Source of the DNA: Pseudomonas sp. GM79 | GTDB lineage: Bacteria; Pseudomonadota; Gammaproteobacteria; Pseudomonadales; Pseudomonadaceae | Direction of reading: 5' to 3' | DNA: 64,000 nt | Assembly: GCF_000282495.1 (NCBI RefSeq) | Contig: NZ_AKJE01000039.1 | Span: forward strand, 1-64,000 | Shown: positions 27,133 through 36,397 of the stretch, piece by piece | Layout of the letters: every line of letters begins with the position of its first letter | Numbering within the stretch: the first letter of the stretch is position 1 | Translations under genes and position numbers: made by a program | The notes under the pieces: model-generated | Seen by the model: the letters and a program-made list of their open reading frames with translations, nothing else | What the model was told of the DNA's origin: nothing | The model's database searches: none

Positions 27133-28107
27133 TTAGATCCCGGCCAGAGCCAGGTCCATCGCGAAGTAGGTGAAGATCAAATCCGCCCCGGCGCGTTTGA
27201 TCGCCCCCAGGCTCTCACGCACCACTCGGTCTTCATCGATTGCCCCAGCCTGGGCGCCGAATTTGATCATCGCGTACTCGCCACTCACCTGATACGCCGA
27301 CAGCGGCAAACGCGATGCTTCGCGAATGTCGCGGATGATGTCCAGGTACGCGCCGGCCGGTTTGACCATCAGCGCGTCGGCGCCTTCCTGCTCGTCCATC
27401 AGCGATTCACGCACGGCTTCGCGGCGGTTCATCGGGTTCATCTGATAGCTTTTGCGGTCGCCCTTCAGCGCACTGCCGCCGGCCTCGCGGAACGGACCAT
27501 AAAGCGCCGAGGCGAATTTGGTCGAATAGGCCATGATCGCGGTCTGGCTGAAACCCGCTGCATCAAGCGCCCGGCGAATGGCCTGGACCTGCCCGTCCAT
27601 GGCCGCCGACGGTGCGATCACATCAGCGCCAGCGCGGGCAGCGGCTACGGCTTGTTTGCCGAGGTTGATCAGGGTCTGGTCGTTGTCGACTTCGTGGTGG
27701 TGCAGCACGCCGCAGTGGCCGTGGTCGGTGTACTCGCAGAAACAGGTGTCGGACATCACGATCATTTCCGGCACGGCGTCCTTGGCGATGCGTGACATGC
27801 GCGATACCAGACCATTGTCGTTCCAGGTATCGCTGCCACTGCTGTCCAGATGATGGGACACACCAAACGTCATCACCGACTTGATCCCGGCCCGAGCGTA
27901 ACGCTCGATCTCGCCGGCCAGCTTCGACTCGGGAATGCGCATCACCCCGGGCATGCTCTTGATCGGCACGAAATCGTCGATTTCTTCCTCGACGAAAATC
28001 GGCAGCACCAGATCATTCAAGCTGAACTCGGTTTCCTGGAACAGGCTGCGCAGGCTCGCATTGCGGCGCAGACGGCGTGGACGTGCTTCGGGGAACTGAC
28101 TGGGCAT
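27133..28107 (-). CDS. hemB: Delta-aminolevulinic acid dehydratase, zinc-ligand type
   Basis: Porphobilinogen synthase condenses two 5-aminolevulinate molecules in tetrapyrrole synthesis. The 324-residue product has both active-site lysine motifs (MAYSTKFAS and [10 protein letters not shown]). It carries the three-cysteine zinc motif [15 protein letters not shown] (C122, C124, C132), as in E. coli HemB, whereas the main Pseudomonas HemB has an Asp-containing, magnesium-dependent version. This copy is therefore likely a second paralogue. I chose ATG 28107, with AGGAAG upstream, which matches the family length. Confidence 0.92.
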   Translation of the reverse strand: MPSQFPEARPRRLRRNASLRSLFQETEFSLNDLVLPIFVEEEIDDFVPIKSMPGVMRIPESKLAGEIERYARAGIKSVMTFGVSHHLDSSGSDTWNDNGLVSRMSRIAKDAVPEMIVMSDTCFCEYTDHGHCGVLHHHEVDNDQTLINLGKQAVAAARAGADVIAPSAAMDGQVQAIRRALDAAGFSQTAIMAYSTKFASALYGPFREAGGSALKGDRKSYQMNPMNRREAVRESLMDEQEGADALMVKPAGAYLDIIRDIREASRLPLSAYQVSGEYAMIKFGAQAGAIDEDRVVRESLGAIKRAGADLIFTYFAMDLALAGI

Positions 28108-28247
28108 GGGTCTTCCTGAAAAACGGCGGATGAGACAAAAGTCATAGGGAGCGAAGCTTATGCCCTGCAAGGCGCGGGGCACAAACCTCGATCGCTCAAG
28201 ACTGCGTTACCGTGGCGGCAACAATCCCCGCATCCAGCACAGAACCC

Positions 28248-28337
28248 TGTGGGAGCGGGCTTGCTCGCGAAGGCGGCCTATCATTCAATATTGATGTCGA
28301 CTGCCCCACCGCTTTCGCGAGCAAGCCCGCTCCCACA
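28248..28337. repeat. REPIN
   Basis: Complete inverted REP pair between hemB and the PhzF-like gene. Confidence 0.95.
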
Positions 28338-28339
28338 GG

Positions 28340-29182
28340 TTAAATCGCCAGTATTCCTGTAATACACGTCACCACTGCGCCGCCAATCCAGATCTCATCC
28401 CCCACCTGCTCGACCTGAATCCGCCCGCCGCGGCCCATGGTCAGGCCCTGGCTGACGACATAAGACGCCGGCGCCAGCCCTTCGCTGAACAACCATTGGG
28501 CAATCCCGGCGTTCAAGCTGCCGGTGGCCGGGTCTTCTGGCATGCCGTCGCCGGAGATGAACGCACGCACTTCGAACTGCGCCTCAGCGCCATCGCGCTC
28601 GACGCACCACGGTGCGATGACACCCACGGCGAGGCCCAGCATCTGCGAATGATCCGGCTGCAAGTCCAGTACCTGCTGACGATCCTCGACCATTACCGCC
28701 AGCCAGCCGGCACCGTTGTCGACCCATTGCGCCCGCACAATCGCGCCCGGCGCCAAGCCGAGGCCCCGCCGTACGCGCTCGACCAGTTCGGCGTCCACCG
28801 GGCCGGACCTGAGCAGCGGTGGTGCGAGAAACGCCAGCTCCGCACCCTGTCGACGCACCCGCACCAGGCCGACGCCGCATTCCTGAATGATCTCCTCGCC
28901 CTTGGGCACCCCTCCGGCCTCGAGCCAGGCATGACAGGTACCGAGCGTCGGGTGACCGGCGAACGGCAACTCCTGAAGCGTGGTGAAGATGCGTACTCGA
29001 TAGTCGGCCCGAGGGTCCCGGGGTTCGAGCACGAAAGTGGTTTCACTGAGGTTGGTCCAGGACGCGAACGCCGCCATGCGCTCATCGCTGAGCCGGTCTG
29101 CACCGAGCACCACCGCCAACGGGTTGCCCTTGAGCGCAACGCGGCTGAAGACATCTACTTGCTTGAAATCGAATGAGCTCAT
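28340..29182 (-). CDS. PhzF-family isomerase-like protein
   Basis: A 280-residue member of the PhzF/diaminopimelate-epimerase fold. It begins with the typical FKQVDVFSRVALKGNPLAVVLGAD and has NLSETTFVLEP with the catalytic-type Glu, FTTLQELPFAGHPTLGTCHAW, and PEDPATGSLNAGIAQWL. True phenazine synthesis is unlikely because no other phz gene is present; most such stand-alone proteins have unknown substrates. Confidence 0.88.
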   Translation of the reverse strand: MSSFDFKQVDVFSRVALKGNPLAVVLGADRLSDERMAAFASWTNLSETTFVLEPRDPRADYRVRIFTTLQELPFAGHPTLGTCHAWLEAGGVPKGEEIIQECGVGLVRVRRQGAELAFLAPPLLRSGPVDAELVERVRRGLGLAPGAIVRAQWVDNGAGWLAVMVEDRQQVLDLQPDHSQMLGLAVGVIAPWCVERDGAEAQFEVRAFISGDGMPEDPATGSLNAGIAQWLFSEGLAPASYVVSQGLTMGRGGRIQVEQVGDEIWIGGAVVTCITGILAI

Positions 29183-29206
29183 TGCCTGCCTTGGTGATGA
29201 GGGGGT

Positions 29207-29913
29207 TCAAAGGGCTTGCTTGGGGATTTCCAGCCCGCGAATCACCGCAGGCCGTGCCAGGAAACGTTCCAGCACGCGGGTGACGTTGGGGAAATTCTGA
29301 ATGCCGACCAGGTCGCCGGCCTCATAGAAGCCGATCAGGTTGCGCACCCACGGAAAGGTCGCGATGTCGGCGATGGTGTAACGCTCGCCCATGATCCAGT
29401 CACGTCCTTGCAAACGGCCCTCAAGAACGCTGAGCAAGCGCTTGCTTTCGTCGACGTAGCGATCGCGAGGGCGCTTGTCTTCGTAGTCCTTGCCGGCGAA
29501 TTTGTTGAAAAAACCGAGCTGGCCGAACATCGGCCCGATACCGCCCATCTGAAACATCAGCCACTGAAGGGTCTCGTAACGCGCCGCCGATTCCTGCGCC
29601 AGCAGTTGCCCGCTCTTGTCGGCGAGGTAAATCAGAATCGCCCCGGACTCGAACAGCGCCAGCGGTTGGTCCCCCGGACCGTGGGGTCGAGGATCGCCGG
29701 GATCTTGTTGTTGGGGTTCAGTGAAAGAAATTCGGGGGACAGCTGATCGTTGGTGTCGAAGCCCACACGATGCGGCTCGTAGGGCAGCCCGATCTCTTCG
29801 AGCATGATCGAAACCTTGACACCATTGGGCGTTGGCAAGGAATAGAGCTGGATCCACTCCGGGTATTGCGCCGGCCATTTTCGAGTGATGGGGAATGCAG
29901 ACAAATCGGTCAT
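29207..29913 (-). pseudogene. Glutathione S-transferase (YfcG-like), frameshifted
   Basis: The reading frame is split. The N-terminal part (from ATG 29913: [19 protein letters not shown], then [14 protein letters not shown]) is in one frame, and the rest ([20 protein letters not shown] to the end) is in another. The switch falls at a run of four G/C at 29683-29686, where one extra base would restore the expected [19 protein letters not shown]. It is either a recent frameshift or a homopolymer sequencing error. The intact protein would be a disulfide-reductase-type GST of about 235 residues. Confidence 0.85.
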
Positions 29914-29952
29914 AAGGGGCATCCACGGGAAAAACGGAGTGAAGATCATAAT

Positions 29953-30044
29953 GTAGGCGCTGCCGAAGGCTGCGATCTTTTGGCGTCCTCAGGGGGGGCG
30001 CCGAAGAGAAAGATCAACAGATCGCAGCCTTCGGCAGCTCCTAC
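29953..30044. repeat. Type B hairpin repeat
   Basis: GTAGGCGCTGCCGAAGGCTG continuing GCGATCTTTTGG, mirrored by AGATCGCAGCCTTCGGCAGC then TCCTAC. Sits just upstream of the disrupted GST gene. Confidence 0.9.
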
Positions 30045-30059
30045 AAGGAGTAAGGTGTG

Positions 30060-30282
30060 TGCCGTGTCCATAAATCCGCAACATCCTGTCGATAACCTTT
30101 CCCCCAATCCATTAAAGGTTGCCGCTAAAGTGCCGGGCACCTCGTTCGGATCGAACCAAAGGGCTTCAGAGGACTCTGAGCATTGCCCTGTAGGAAACGG
30201 ACCGGGTCAACGACATGGAAAACACCCGATGCTGGGAGCTCGCGGTGTCAAGGTTTGTCAGCCTTAACCGAATACGCTGAAG
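30060..30282 (+). other. Unassigned leader upstream of the histidine-phosphatase gene
   Basis: A 220-base non-coding stretch. It contains a small hairpin GTTCGGATCGAAC and a nested pair: AGCAT (30179-30183) with ATGCT (30229-30233), and directly inside it CGGGT (30203-30207) with ACCCG (30224-30228). I cannot match it to a known RNA family. Confidence 0.3.
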
Positions 30283-30969
30283 ATGACCTATTCGATGATG
30301 AATCCATTGAAATTCGCCCACCGCTTCAAACATCGCGCCTATATCTTCCTGCCCTCCCTGCTGGCGGTCAGCGCGTTGTTTTTGTCGCTTGAGTCCAGTG
30401 AAAGCCGCGCCCAACCGGCGGACGGCACCCAGACGCTGGTCTTCTTGCGCCACGCGGAAAAACCCGCGGGCGGACTGGGTCAGCTCAATTGTCAGGGGTT
30501 GAATCGCGCCATCGACCTGGCCACCTTGTTGCCGGAAAAATTCGGCAAGGCCAACTACGTGTTCGCCGCAAACCCGACACGCAATGTCGAGGAAGGCGAA
30601 TTCGATAACTCCTACAGTTACATCCGCCCCCTGATGACCATCAGTCCCAGCGCGATCAAGCTCGGTTTGCCGGTGAACATCAACTTCTCGGCCAACGACA
30701 CCAGCGACCTGGCGGATGAACTGCTGCACGACAAGTATCACAACTCGGTCATTTATACGGCCTGGTCCCACGGCTACCTGCCCGAGCTGATCAACAAGGT
30801 CGCCGGGGAAGCCGTCGGCGAGAAACAGAACATCACCGATGATTGGGCATCCAGCGACTACGACTCGCTGTACGTGCTCACACTGACCTGGCACAACGGC
30901 AAGGCCAGCCTGAAGAGCCACAGCTACAAGCAAGGTCTGGATAACGGTCAGGAGACCTGTCCGACTTAA
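30283..30969 (+). CDS. Exported histidine phosphatase family protein
   Basis: A 228-residue protein with a hydrophobic export signal (about residues 20-43, ending SRAQ). The phosphohistidine motif is TLVFLRHAEKPAGG (RHxE type) near residue 50. Later regions include TAWSHGYLPELINKVAG, which supplies a second His. The family covers phosphatases and mutases; a periplasmic phosphatase is the simplest reading. The start is uncertain: ATG codons at 30283, 30295 and 30298 are in frame and none has a good ribosome site. Confidence 0.75.
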   Translation: MTYSMMNPLKFAHRFKHRAYIFLPSLLAVSALFLSLESSESRAQPADGTQTLVFLRHAEKPAGGLGQLNCQGLNRAIDLATLLPEKFGKANYVFAANPTRNVEEGEFDNSYSYIRPLMTISPSAIKLGLPVNINFSANDTSDLADELLHDKYHNSVIYTAWSHGYLPELINKVAGEAVGEKQNITDDWASSDYDSLYVLTLTWHNGKASLKSHSYKQGLDNGQETCPT

Positions 30970-31030
30970 GTTGTCGACTGCTTCCTACACTCGGTCGCGA
31001 CGGTTGATCGGGGCGGCCTGTCTGGGACTC

Positions 31031-31124
31031 TTCGCGAGCAAGCCCGCTCCCACACTGGATCTCTGCGGTACACAAAACCAGAGTTCACTGAAGATCAAAT
31101 GTGGGAGCGGGCTTGCTCGCGAAG
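31031..31124. repeat. Two REP halves in outward order around a shared linker
   Basis: A reverse REP at 31031-31054 and a forward REP at 31101-31124. The 46 bases between them, read on the minus strand (GATCTTCAGTGAACTCTGGT and on), match the linker of the tandem array at 51.4-51.8 kb. Confidence 0.85.
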
Positions 31125-31142
31125 AGGCCTGAACAAACGACA

Positions 31143-32246
31143 TCACCTTGGCTGACTACCCCGCTCCCGCAGGTATTCAAGCACCGCCCCCCGCTCCCCG
31201 ACAAACTCGATCCGCGTCCCCTTTTTCTCCCGCTGAAACGCATACATCGGGTCGTAATACTCGCGCAGCAACCCTTCGATCCACCCCCGGTGCATATCCA
31301 CCGCGCCGCTGTTCGCCTGTTCTGCCAGCGCGTCTTCCATCAAGGTCAACATCCGCTGATGACGTTCGCCGCCCAGCCTTTTCTGGACATTGTTCAGGCT
31401 CGCCAGCAAACGCTCGGAAAACAGCGCGAAGCCTTCATCGCCATACACTTCGATGAACTCGGCGCACAAGTCCACCACGTAATCACGCAGGATCCGTTCG
31501 ACACGCCCTTCCAGGCTGTCTTCCAGCCAAACCATCGGAAATTGCTGCATGCCCTGATACAGCGGCAACGGCAAGGCGCAACTGCCGACCATGCGGCTCT
31601 CGTCTTCCAGCACGAACTGTTCTATACCACGGGCACGCTTCTTCAGCACATCCACGGCCAGGCGGTTTTCAAAGTCGATGTTGGAGGGTTGGCCGGTGGC
31701 GCGTTTGCCGAAGCTGGAGCCGCGATGATGGGCGTGGCCTTCAAGGTCCAGCCCGTTGCTCAATTGCGTGAGTACCTCGGTCTTGCCGGTGCCGGTCATA
31801 CCGCCCAGCAAAACGAAATCGCACTGGGCAATGGCCTGATCGAGCGTGTCGAGCAAGAAGGTGCGCATGGCCTTGTAGCCGCCACCGACCCGCGGATAGT
31901 CGATACCTGCTTCGTCCTTGAGCCATTGCTGAACAATCTGCGAACGCAAACCGCCGCGAAAACAATACAAATACCCATCTGGATGCGCCCGGGCAAAATC
32001 GGCCCAGGCCTGGATGCGCTCGGCCTTGATCTCACCGGCCACCAATTGATGTCCCAGCGTGATGGCTGCTTGCTGACCTTGCTGCTTGTAGCAAGTGCCG
32101 ATCCGTTGCCGCTCGAGGTCATTCATCAGCGGCAGGTTGACCACCCCGGGGAATGAGCCCTTGAGGAATTCGACCGGCGCGCGGGTATCCATCATCGGCC
32201 GGTCGTTGAGGAAGATGTCGCGGTAATCGGTGAAGTCGATAGACAT
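31143..32246 (-). CDS. selU: tRNA 2-selenouridine synthase
   Basis: SelU (MnmH/YbbB) replaces sulfur by selenium in the wobble 2-thiouridine of Lys, Glu and Gln tRNAs, using selenophosphate. The 367-residue product has an N-terminal rhodanese domain with catalytic C95 in YCFRGGLRS and a P-loop [10 protein letters not shown] at 148-157. The ATG at 32246 overlaps the selD stop by one base, so the two genes form a coupled operon that supplies and uses selenophosphate. Confidence 0.96.
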   Translation of the reverse strand: MSIDFTDYRDIFLNDRPMMDTRAPVEFLKGSFPGVVNLPLMNDLERQRIGTCYKQQGQQAAITLGHQLVAGEIKAERIQAWADFARAHPDGYLYCFRGGLRSQIVQQWLKDEAGIDYPRVGGGYKAMRTFLLDTLDQAIAQCDFVLLGGMTGTGKTEVLTQLSNGLDLEGHAHHRGSSFGKRATGQPSNIDFENRLAVDVLKKRARGIEQFVLEDESRMVGSCALPLPLYQGMQQFPMVWLEDSLEGRVERILRDYVVDLCAEFIEVYGDEGFALFSERLLASLNNVQKRLGGERHQRMLTLMEDALAEQANSGAVDMHRGWIEGLLREYYDPMYAFQREKKGTRIEFVGERGAVLEYLRERGSQPR

Positions 32247-33280
32247 CAAATCACCTCTACCGCGTTAGTCTGTCGCTCAACCAGTTCGCCGATCGGCTCA
32301 AGGGCCAGACCGAGTTCGGCTGCTACCATCAGAAACTGTTCATTGCCCTCAGGCGTGACCGCAATCAGCAGGCCGCCGCTGGTCTGCGGATCGCAGAGCA
32401 CGCGCTTGTGCATTTCCTGAAGCCGCCCCAGTTTGCTGGCATAGCTGTCGAAATTGCGCAGCGTGCCGCCCGGCACGCAGCCCTGATCGAGGTAATACTC
32501 GACACCCGGCAAGCGCGGCACACGGTCATATTCGATGCGTGCCGTCACGTTGCTGCCGTCGGCCATTTCCACCAAGTGCCCGAGCAGGCCGAAACCGGTG
32601 ACGTCAGTCATCGCGGTTACACCGTCGAGTTTGCCGAAACGGCTGCCGGGTTTGTTCAGGGTGCACATCCAGTCGCGGGCCAGGCCGATGTCGGCATGGC
32701 GCAACTTGCCCTTCTTCTCGGCCGTGGTGAGGATGCCGATGCCCAAGGGTTTGGTGAGGTACAGCAAGCAACCGGCGGTGGCGGTGTCATTGCGCTTCAT
32801 GTGGCGTTTTTCCACCAGTCCGGTCACGGCCAGGCCGAAGATCGGCTCTGGCGCGTCGATGGAATGGCCGCCAGCCAGTGGAATCCCCGCCTCGTCGCAG
32901 ACCGAACGCCCGCCACGAATCACTTCCCGGGCAATCTCCGGCGCCAACACATTGACCGGCCAGCCGAGGATCGCAATCGCCATCAACGGATCGCCACCCA
33001 TGGCGTAGATATCGCTGATGGCATTGGTGGCGGCGATACGGCCGAAGTCGAAGGGATCGTCGACGATCGGCATAAAGAAGTCGGTAGTCGAGACCACGCC
33101 GCGTTCTTCGTCGATGGCATACACCGCCGCGTCATCGCGCGAGGCGTTGCCGACCCAGAGTTTCGGGTCCAGGTTTTGTGCGCCGCTGCCGGCCAGAATC
33201 ACCTCCAGCACCTGGGGCGAAATCTTGCAGCCACAGCCTGCGCCATGGCTGTATTGGGTCAGACGAATCGGCTCGCTCAT
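32246..33280 (-). CDS. selD: Selenide, water dikinase (selenophosphate synthetase)
   Basis: SelD makes selenophosphate from selenide and ATP. The 344-residue product has the active-site loop [11 protein letters not shown] (Cys and Lys; Cys rather than selenocysteine), and ATP-binding motifs [33 protein letters not shown] and [12 protein letters not shown]. No selA or selB is visible nearby, so in this window the product feeds tRNA selenation. Confidence 0.97.
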   Translation of the reverse strand: MSEPIRLTQYSHGAGCGCKISPQVLEVILAGSGAQNLDPKLWVGNASRDDAAVYAIDEERGVVSTTDFFMPIVDDPFDFGRIAATNAISDIYAMGGDPLMAIAILGWPVNVLAPEIAREVIRGGRSVCDEAGIPLAGGHSIDAPEPIFGLAVTGLVEKRHMKRNDTATAGCLLYLTKPLGIGILTTAEKKGKLRHADIGLARDWMCTLNKPGSRFGKLDGVTAMTDVTGFGLLGHLVEMADGSNVTARIEYDRVPRLPGVEYYLDQGCVPGGTLRNFDSYASKLGRLQEMHKRVLCDPQTSGGLLIAVTPEGNEQFLMVAAELGLALEPIGELVERQTNAVEVI

Positions 33281-33358
33281 CGGGGTACCTCATGAAGTCA
33301 ATGCCGCCGATTCTAGCAGAGCACTGGTGCGACAAGGCGCTCCGCCTGGCACTGACCT

Positions 33359-33477
33359 TGTGGGAGCGGGCTTGCTCGCGAAGAGGGCGTGTCAGTCGGC
33401 ATTAATGTTGTTTGGTACAACGCCTTCGCGAGCAAGCCCGCTCCCACATGAATTGCGCAAACTAACTGGCATTAGGG
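33359..33477. repeat. REPIN with conserved right flank
   Basis: Core 33359-33448, followed by TTGCGCAAACTAACTGGCAT, the shared REPIN flank. It occupies the first part of the 500-base gap between selD and the tsx-like gene. Confidence 0.88.
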
Positions 33478-33670
33478 TTGTCCCCTCTCCACAAAAGCTC
33501 TTTGCCACAGATCGGGTTAAACATCTGACAGTCGACACCACTTTGGTGCATATCCCCGCCAGATCCCCTTCGCCCTGAAAACCACTCCTTCTGCTCATCG
33601 CCCCGAAATCCTTGACCAAAAGGACAGTAAAACTACCAATTCCCTCTATTTTTCAGAATATTGAACAAAA

Positions 33671-33697
33671 CTGGTATGCCTTGTGCAAACGTTTGCG
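33671..33697 (+). promoter_or_regulatory. Palindromic LacI/PurR-type operator overlapping a sigma-54-like element
   Basis: GCAAACGTTTGC (33685-33696) is a perfect 12-bp palindrome matching the LacI-family consensus, close to the E. coli PurR box. Just before it, CTGGTATGCCTTGTGCA (33671-33687) fits the -24/-12 sigma-54 pattern in its GG and GC positions. Upstream of the tsx-NUP genes. Confidence 0.55.
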
Positions 33698-33781
33698 AGT
33701 CGCCGATACCGGCCTGTTCGCCACTTAACCGCGTAAAACCCGCACCAGCGGGCTTTCGATCCGCACGAAAAGGGACTTTTA

Positions 33782-34738
33782 ATGCATTGCACCTCCAGCC
33801 GCGTGACTTGCTCGCGCACTTTGGCTGTTTCCTTGCTGCTGGCCAGCGTTACAGGACTACTCAGCAGCCACGTTTTGGCCCAACCGGCCACCGCCGAAGA
33901 ATCCGCCCAGGGCGAAGCCCTCAGCCCTGAAGCCAGTCCGCCGAAAAAAGGCGCCTACCTGTCGGACTGGTTCAACCAGGACCTGACCGTCATCGGCAGC
34001 AAAGACATCAGCTTCGGCCCGCAACCGGCCGACGACATCTACCTGGAATATGAATACTTCGGCCGCAAGGGGCCGTTCGAGTTGTATGGCTACATCGATA
34101 TTCCAAAGATCTTCGACATCGGCAACAGCCATGACAAAGGTGTCTGGGACCACGGCTCGCCGGTGTTCATGGAGCACGAACCACGGATCTCCATCGACTA
34201 CCTGGCCGGCCGCAGCCTGGCCGTCGGGCCGTTCAAGGAGTGGTACGTGGCGTTCGACTGGATCTACGACCATGGCAGCAACAGCGCCAACCGCGCAAAC
34301 ACGCTGTACAGCGGCTTGGGCACCGACATCGACACCCATTCGCGGGTCAACCTGTCGGCCAACTTCTACGGCCGCTACCAGTGGGAAAACTACGGCGCCA
34401 GTAATGAATATTCGTGGGACGGCTACCGCGCCCAGCTCAAGTACATCGTGCCCATCAGCAGTTTCAGCAACGGCGCTTCGTTGACCTACATCGGTTTCAC
34501 CAACTTCGACTTCGGCTCCGACCTGCACAAAGACAACCCGGCCCGCACCGCCAACGCCACCGTGGCCACCAACGTGTTGCTTTACGCCTTCACCCACTTG
34601 CGTTTCACCCTGGTCGGCCGTTACTTCCACAACGGCGGCAACTGGGACGACGGCAGTGAGTTGAATTTCGGCGATGGCGACTTCCGCGCCCGTTCCAACG
34701 GCTGGGGCTACTACGCCGGTGTCGGTTATCAGTTTTAA
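33782..34738 (+). CDS. Tsx-like outer-membrane nucleoside channel
   Basis: A 318-residue outer-membrane beta-barrel of the nucleoside-specific channel family. After a signal peptide (about residues 1-33, ending HVLA|Q) it has family segments YLEYEYFGRKGPFELYGYIDI, HEPRISIDYLAG, and the terminal strand GWGYYAGVGYQF ending in Phe, as usual for barrel insertion. The next gene, 24 bases on, encodes a NUP-family nucleoside protein, so passage of nucleosides is likely. Control by a LacI-type repressor is suggested by the palindrome about 90 bases upstream. Confidence 0.88.
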   Translation: MHCTSSRVTCSRTLAVSLLLASVTGLLSSHVLAQPATAEESAQGEALSPEASPPKKGAYLSDWFNQDLTVIGSKDISFGPQPADDIYLEYEYFGRKGPFELYGYIDIPKIFDIGNSHDKGVWDHGSPVFMEHEPRISIDYLAGRSLAVGPFKEWYVAFDWIYDHGSNSANRANTLYSGLGTDIDTHSRVNLSANFYGRYQWENYGASNEYSWDGYRAQLKYIVPISSFSNGASLTYIGFTNFDFGSDLHKDNPARTANATVATNVLLYAFTHLRFTLVGRYFHNGGNWDDGSELNFGDGDFRARSNGWGYYAGVGYQF

Positions 34739-34762
34739 GGCTCATGTGAATAAGGAGATTTT

Positions 34763-35797
34763 ATGAAGGCAATAAACCGTCTGTCCCTGCGCGTGGGCCT
34801 GGCCTGCGGCGCCCTGCTCTCTTGCGCCGCGTGGGCTAGCGACGCGCCGATCCAGCCGAAAGTGATGCTGATCACCATGTTCGCCCCCGAGGCGCAGAAC
34901 TGGATCGATCGCCTGGAGCTCAAGCAAGAAGTGCGCGTACCGGGCCTGTCCGCCGAGTACCCGAATATTCGCTGCAACACCCGACAGGTGTGCCTGATGG
35001 TCACCGGCATGGGCCAGACCAATGCCGCGGCCTCCACCCTGGCTTTGGCGCTGTCACCGAAATTCGACCTGCGCAAAAGTTACTTCCTGATCGCCGGGAT
35101 TGCCGGCATCAGCCCGCACCACGGCACCATCGGCACCACCGCGTGGGCGCACTATCTGGTGGAATTTGGCACCCAGTGGGAGCTGGACTCCCGCGACGCG
35201 CCGAAAGACTGGCCGACCGGCTACCTGGGCATCAACACCAAAGGGCCGAACGAAAAGCCGCCGCTGGACTACAAGACCGAAGTGTTCGAACTCAATCCGA
35301 AGTTGCAGGCCAAGGCGTTCGCCCTGAGCCACAAGGTTCAGCTGAGCGAGAGCAAGGAGTCCGCGGCATGGCGCTTGAAATATCCGTCGGCCCCGGCCAA
35401 TCAGCCACCGGTAGTGACCCAGTGCGACACGCTGGCGGGCAATACCTGGTTTTCCGGAACGCGGTTGAGTGAGCGGGCGGAAGTCTGGACCAAACTGCTG
35501 ACCAATAACGAAGGGGTCTATTGCACGACTCAGCAGGAAGACAATTCCACCTATGAAGCTTTGCTGCGCGCCAGCCGCGAGGGGCTGGTGGATGTCCGGC
35601 GCCTGGCAGTAGTGCGCGCCGGTTCTGACTTCGACCGGCCGGCGCCGGGCCAGAGCGAGGTGGATAACCTGCTCAAATATGCCGATCAAGGTGGGTTTGT
35701 GCCGGCGCTGGAGAACCTGTACCGCACGGGGAATCCGTTGGTGCAGGAGATTTTGCAGAACTGGTCGGCTTGGGAGAAAGGTGTTCCCGAAGCTTGA
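34763..35797 (+). CDS. Exported NUP-family purine nucleoside protein
   Basis: A 344-residue protein annotated in relatives as 'purine nucleoside permease'. It has a cleavable signal peptide (ending AAWA|SD) and no membrane helices. The body reads like a nucleoside phosphorylase fold: KVMLITMFAPEAQNWIDRL, LMVTGMGQTNAAASTLALAL, FLIAGIAGISPHHGTIGTTAWA, and TQQEDNSTYEALLRASREGLVD. A periplasmic nucleoside phosphorylase, hydrolase or binding protein is more plausible than a permease. It follows the Tsx-like gene in an operon with AAGGAG before the ATG. Confidence 0.85.
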   Translation: MKAINRLSLRVGLACGALLSCAAWASDAPIQPKVMLITMFAPEAQNWIDRLELKQEVRVPGLSAEYPNIRCNTRQVCLMVTGMGQTNAAASTLALALSPKFDLRKSYFLIAGIAGISPHHGTIGTTAWAHYLVEFGTQWELDSRDAPKDWPTGYLGINTKGPNEKPPLDYKTEVFELNPKLQAKAFALSHKVQLSESKESAAWRLKYPSAPANQPPVVTQCDTLAGNTWFSGTRLSERAEVWTKLLTNNEGVYCTTQQEDNSTYEALLRASREGLVDVRRLAVVRAGSDFDRPAPGQSEVDNLLKYADQGGFVPALENLYRTGNPLVQEILQNWSAWEKGVPEA

Positions 35798-35816
35798 TCT
35801 GACAAAACACAACCCA

Positions 35817-35905
35817 TGTGGGAGCGGGCTTGCTCGCGGAGACGAACTGACAGTCAACGTGGATGTTGAATGTGAAGCCGCCTTCGCGAGCAAGCCCGCT
35901 CCCAC
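35817..35905. repeat. REPIN
   Basis: Complete inverted REP pair downstream of the NUP gene. The other 200 bases of this 308-base gap up to the next gene show no feature I can support apart from the downstream gene's ribosome site. Confidence 0.93.
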
Positions 35906-36105
35906 TTTAGTAGCATTACGGCAACCACCCCAGGCATGTTCAAGTCAGGCGGCGTAGCCTTACGCCAGGATCATCGGGAGTCAGGAACGCTCCAGGATCA
36001 CGAGACGCCCGGCTGTCGCCAGTCACTGTCACCGTCCGACAATTCGACTGAATTTTCGCCGCGCCTCGCGATCCCTCTATAACTACAGGGAGGAATACAG
36101 GCTTT

Positions 36106-36333
36106 ATGAACAACGCAAAACTTTTCGTTATTGAATACACCCTTCATGGCCAGCCCAAGTCTTTCATTATCCGCCTGGACAAAATGGACAATGCAGAGGC
36201 TTGGCACTGGGCAAGTTGCGATGCCGGAGTAGGCCGGATCCCGCGCTTTGGCCGTGAGAGGGTGCAGAAGACCAGCAAACCGCTGGCAGAGAAATTCGGC
36301 ATCGAGAATGTGACCTGGCGACCCGCCAGTTGA
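36106..36333 (+). CDS. Small conserved Pseudomonas protein (DUF6555-like)
   Basis: A 75-residue soluble protein beginning MNNAKLFVIEYTLHGQPKSF, with a central NAEAWHWASCDAGVGRIPRFG and a C-terminal LAEKFGIENVTWRP. The layout matches a small Pseudomonas family I believe is DUF6555; function unknown. AGGGAGGAA is upstream but 13 bases away, which is longer than ideal. Confidence 0.65.
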   Translation: MNNAKLFVIEYTLHGQPKSFIIRLDKMDNAEAWHWASCDAGVGRIPRFGRERVQKTSKPLAEKFGIENVTWRPAS

Positions 36334-36358
36334 GCGTCAAAAAGAAAGATTCAAACCG

Positions 36359-36387
36359 AAGTGGAGCCTGAACGGCTCCACTTTTTT
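36359..36387. terminator. Bidirectional rho-independent terminator
   Basis: AAGTGGAGCC-TGAAC-GGCTCCACTT with a T run on the plus side. It lies between the convergent small-protein and metallothionein genes and can serve both. Confidence 0.85.
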
Positions 36388-36397
36388 GGCTGAACGG

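Noticed and set aside
28340..29182. Phenazine biosynthesis locus
   Set aside because: Only a lone PhzF-like gene is present; no phzA-E or phzG genes occur in the window.
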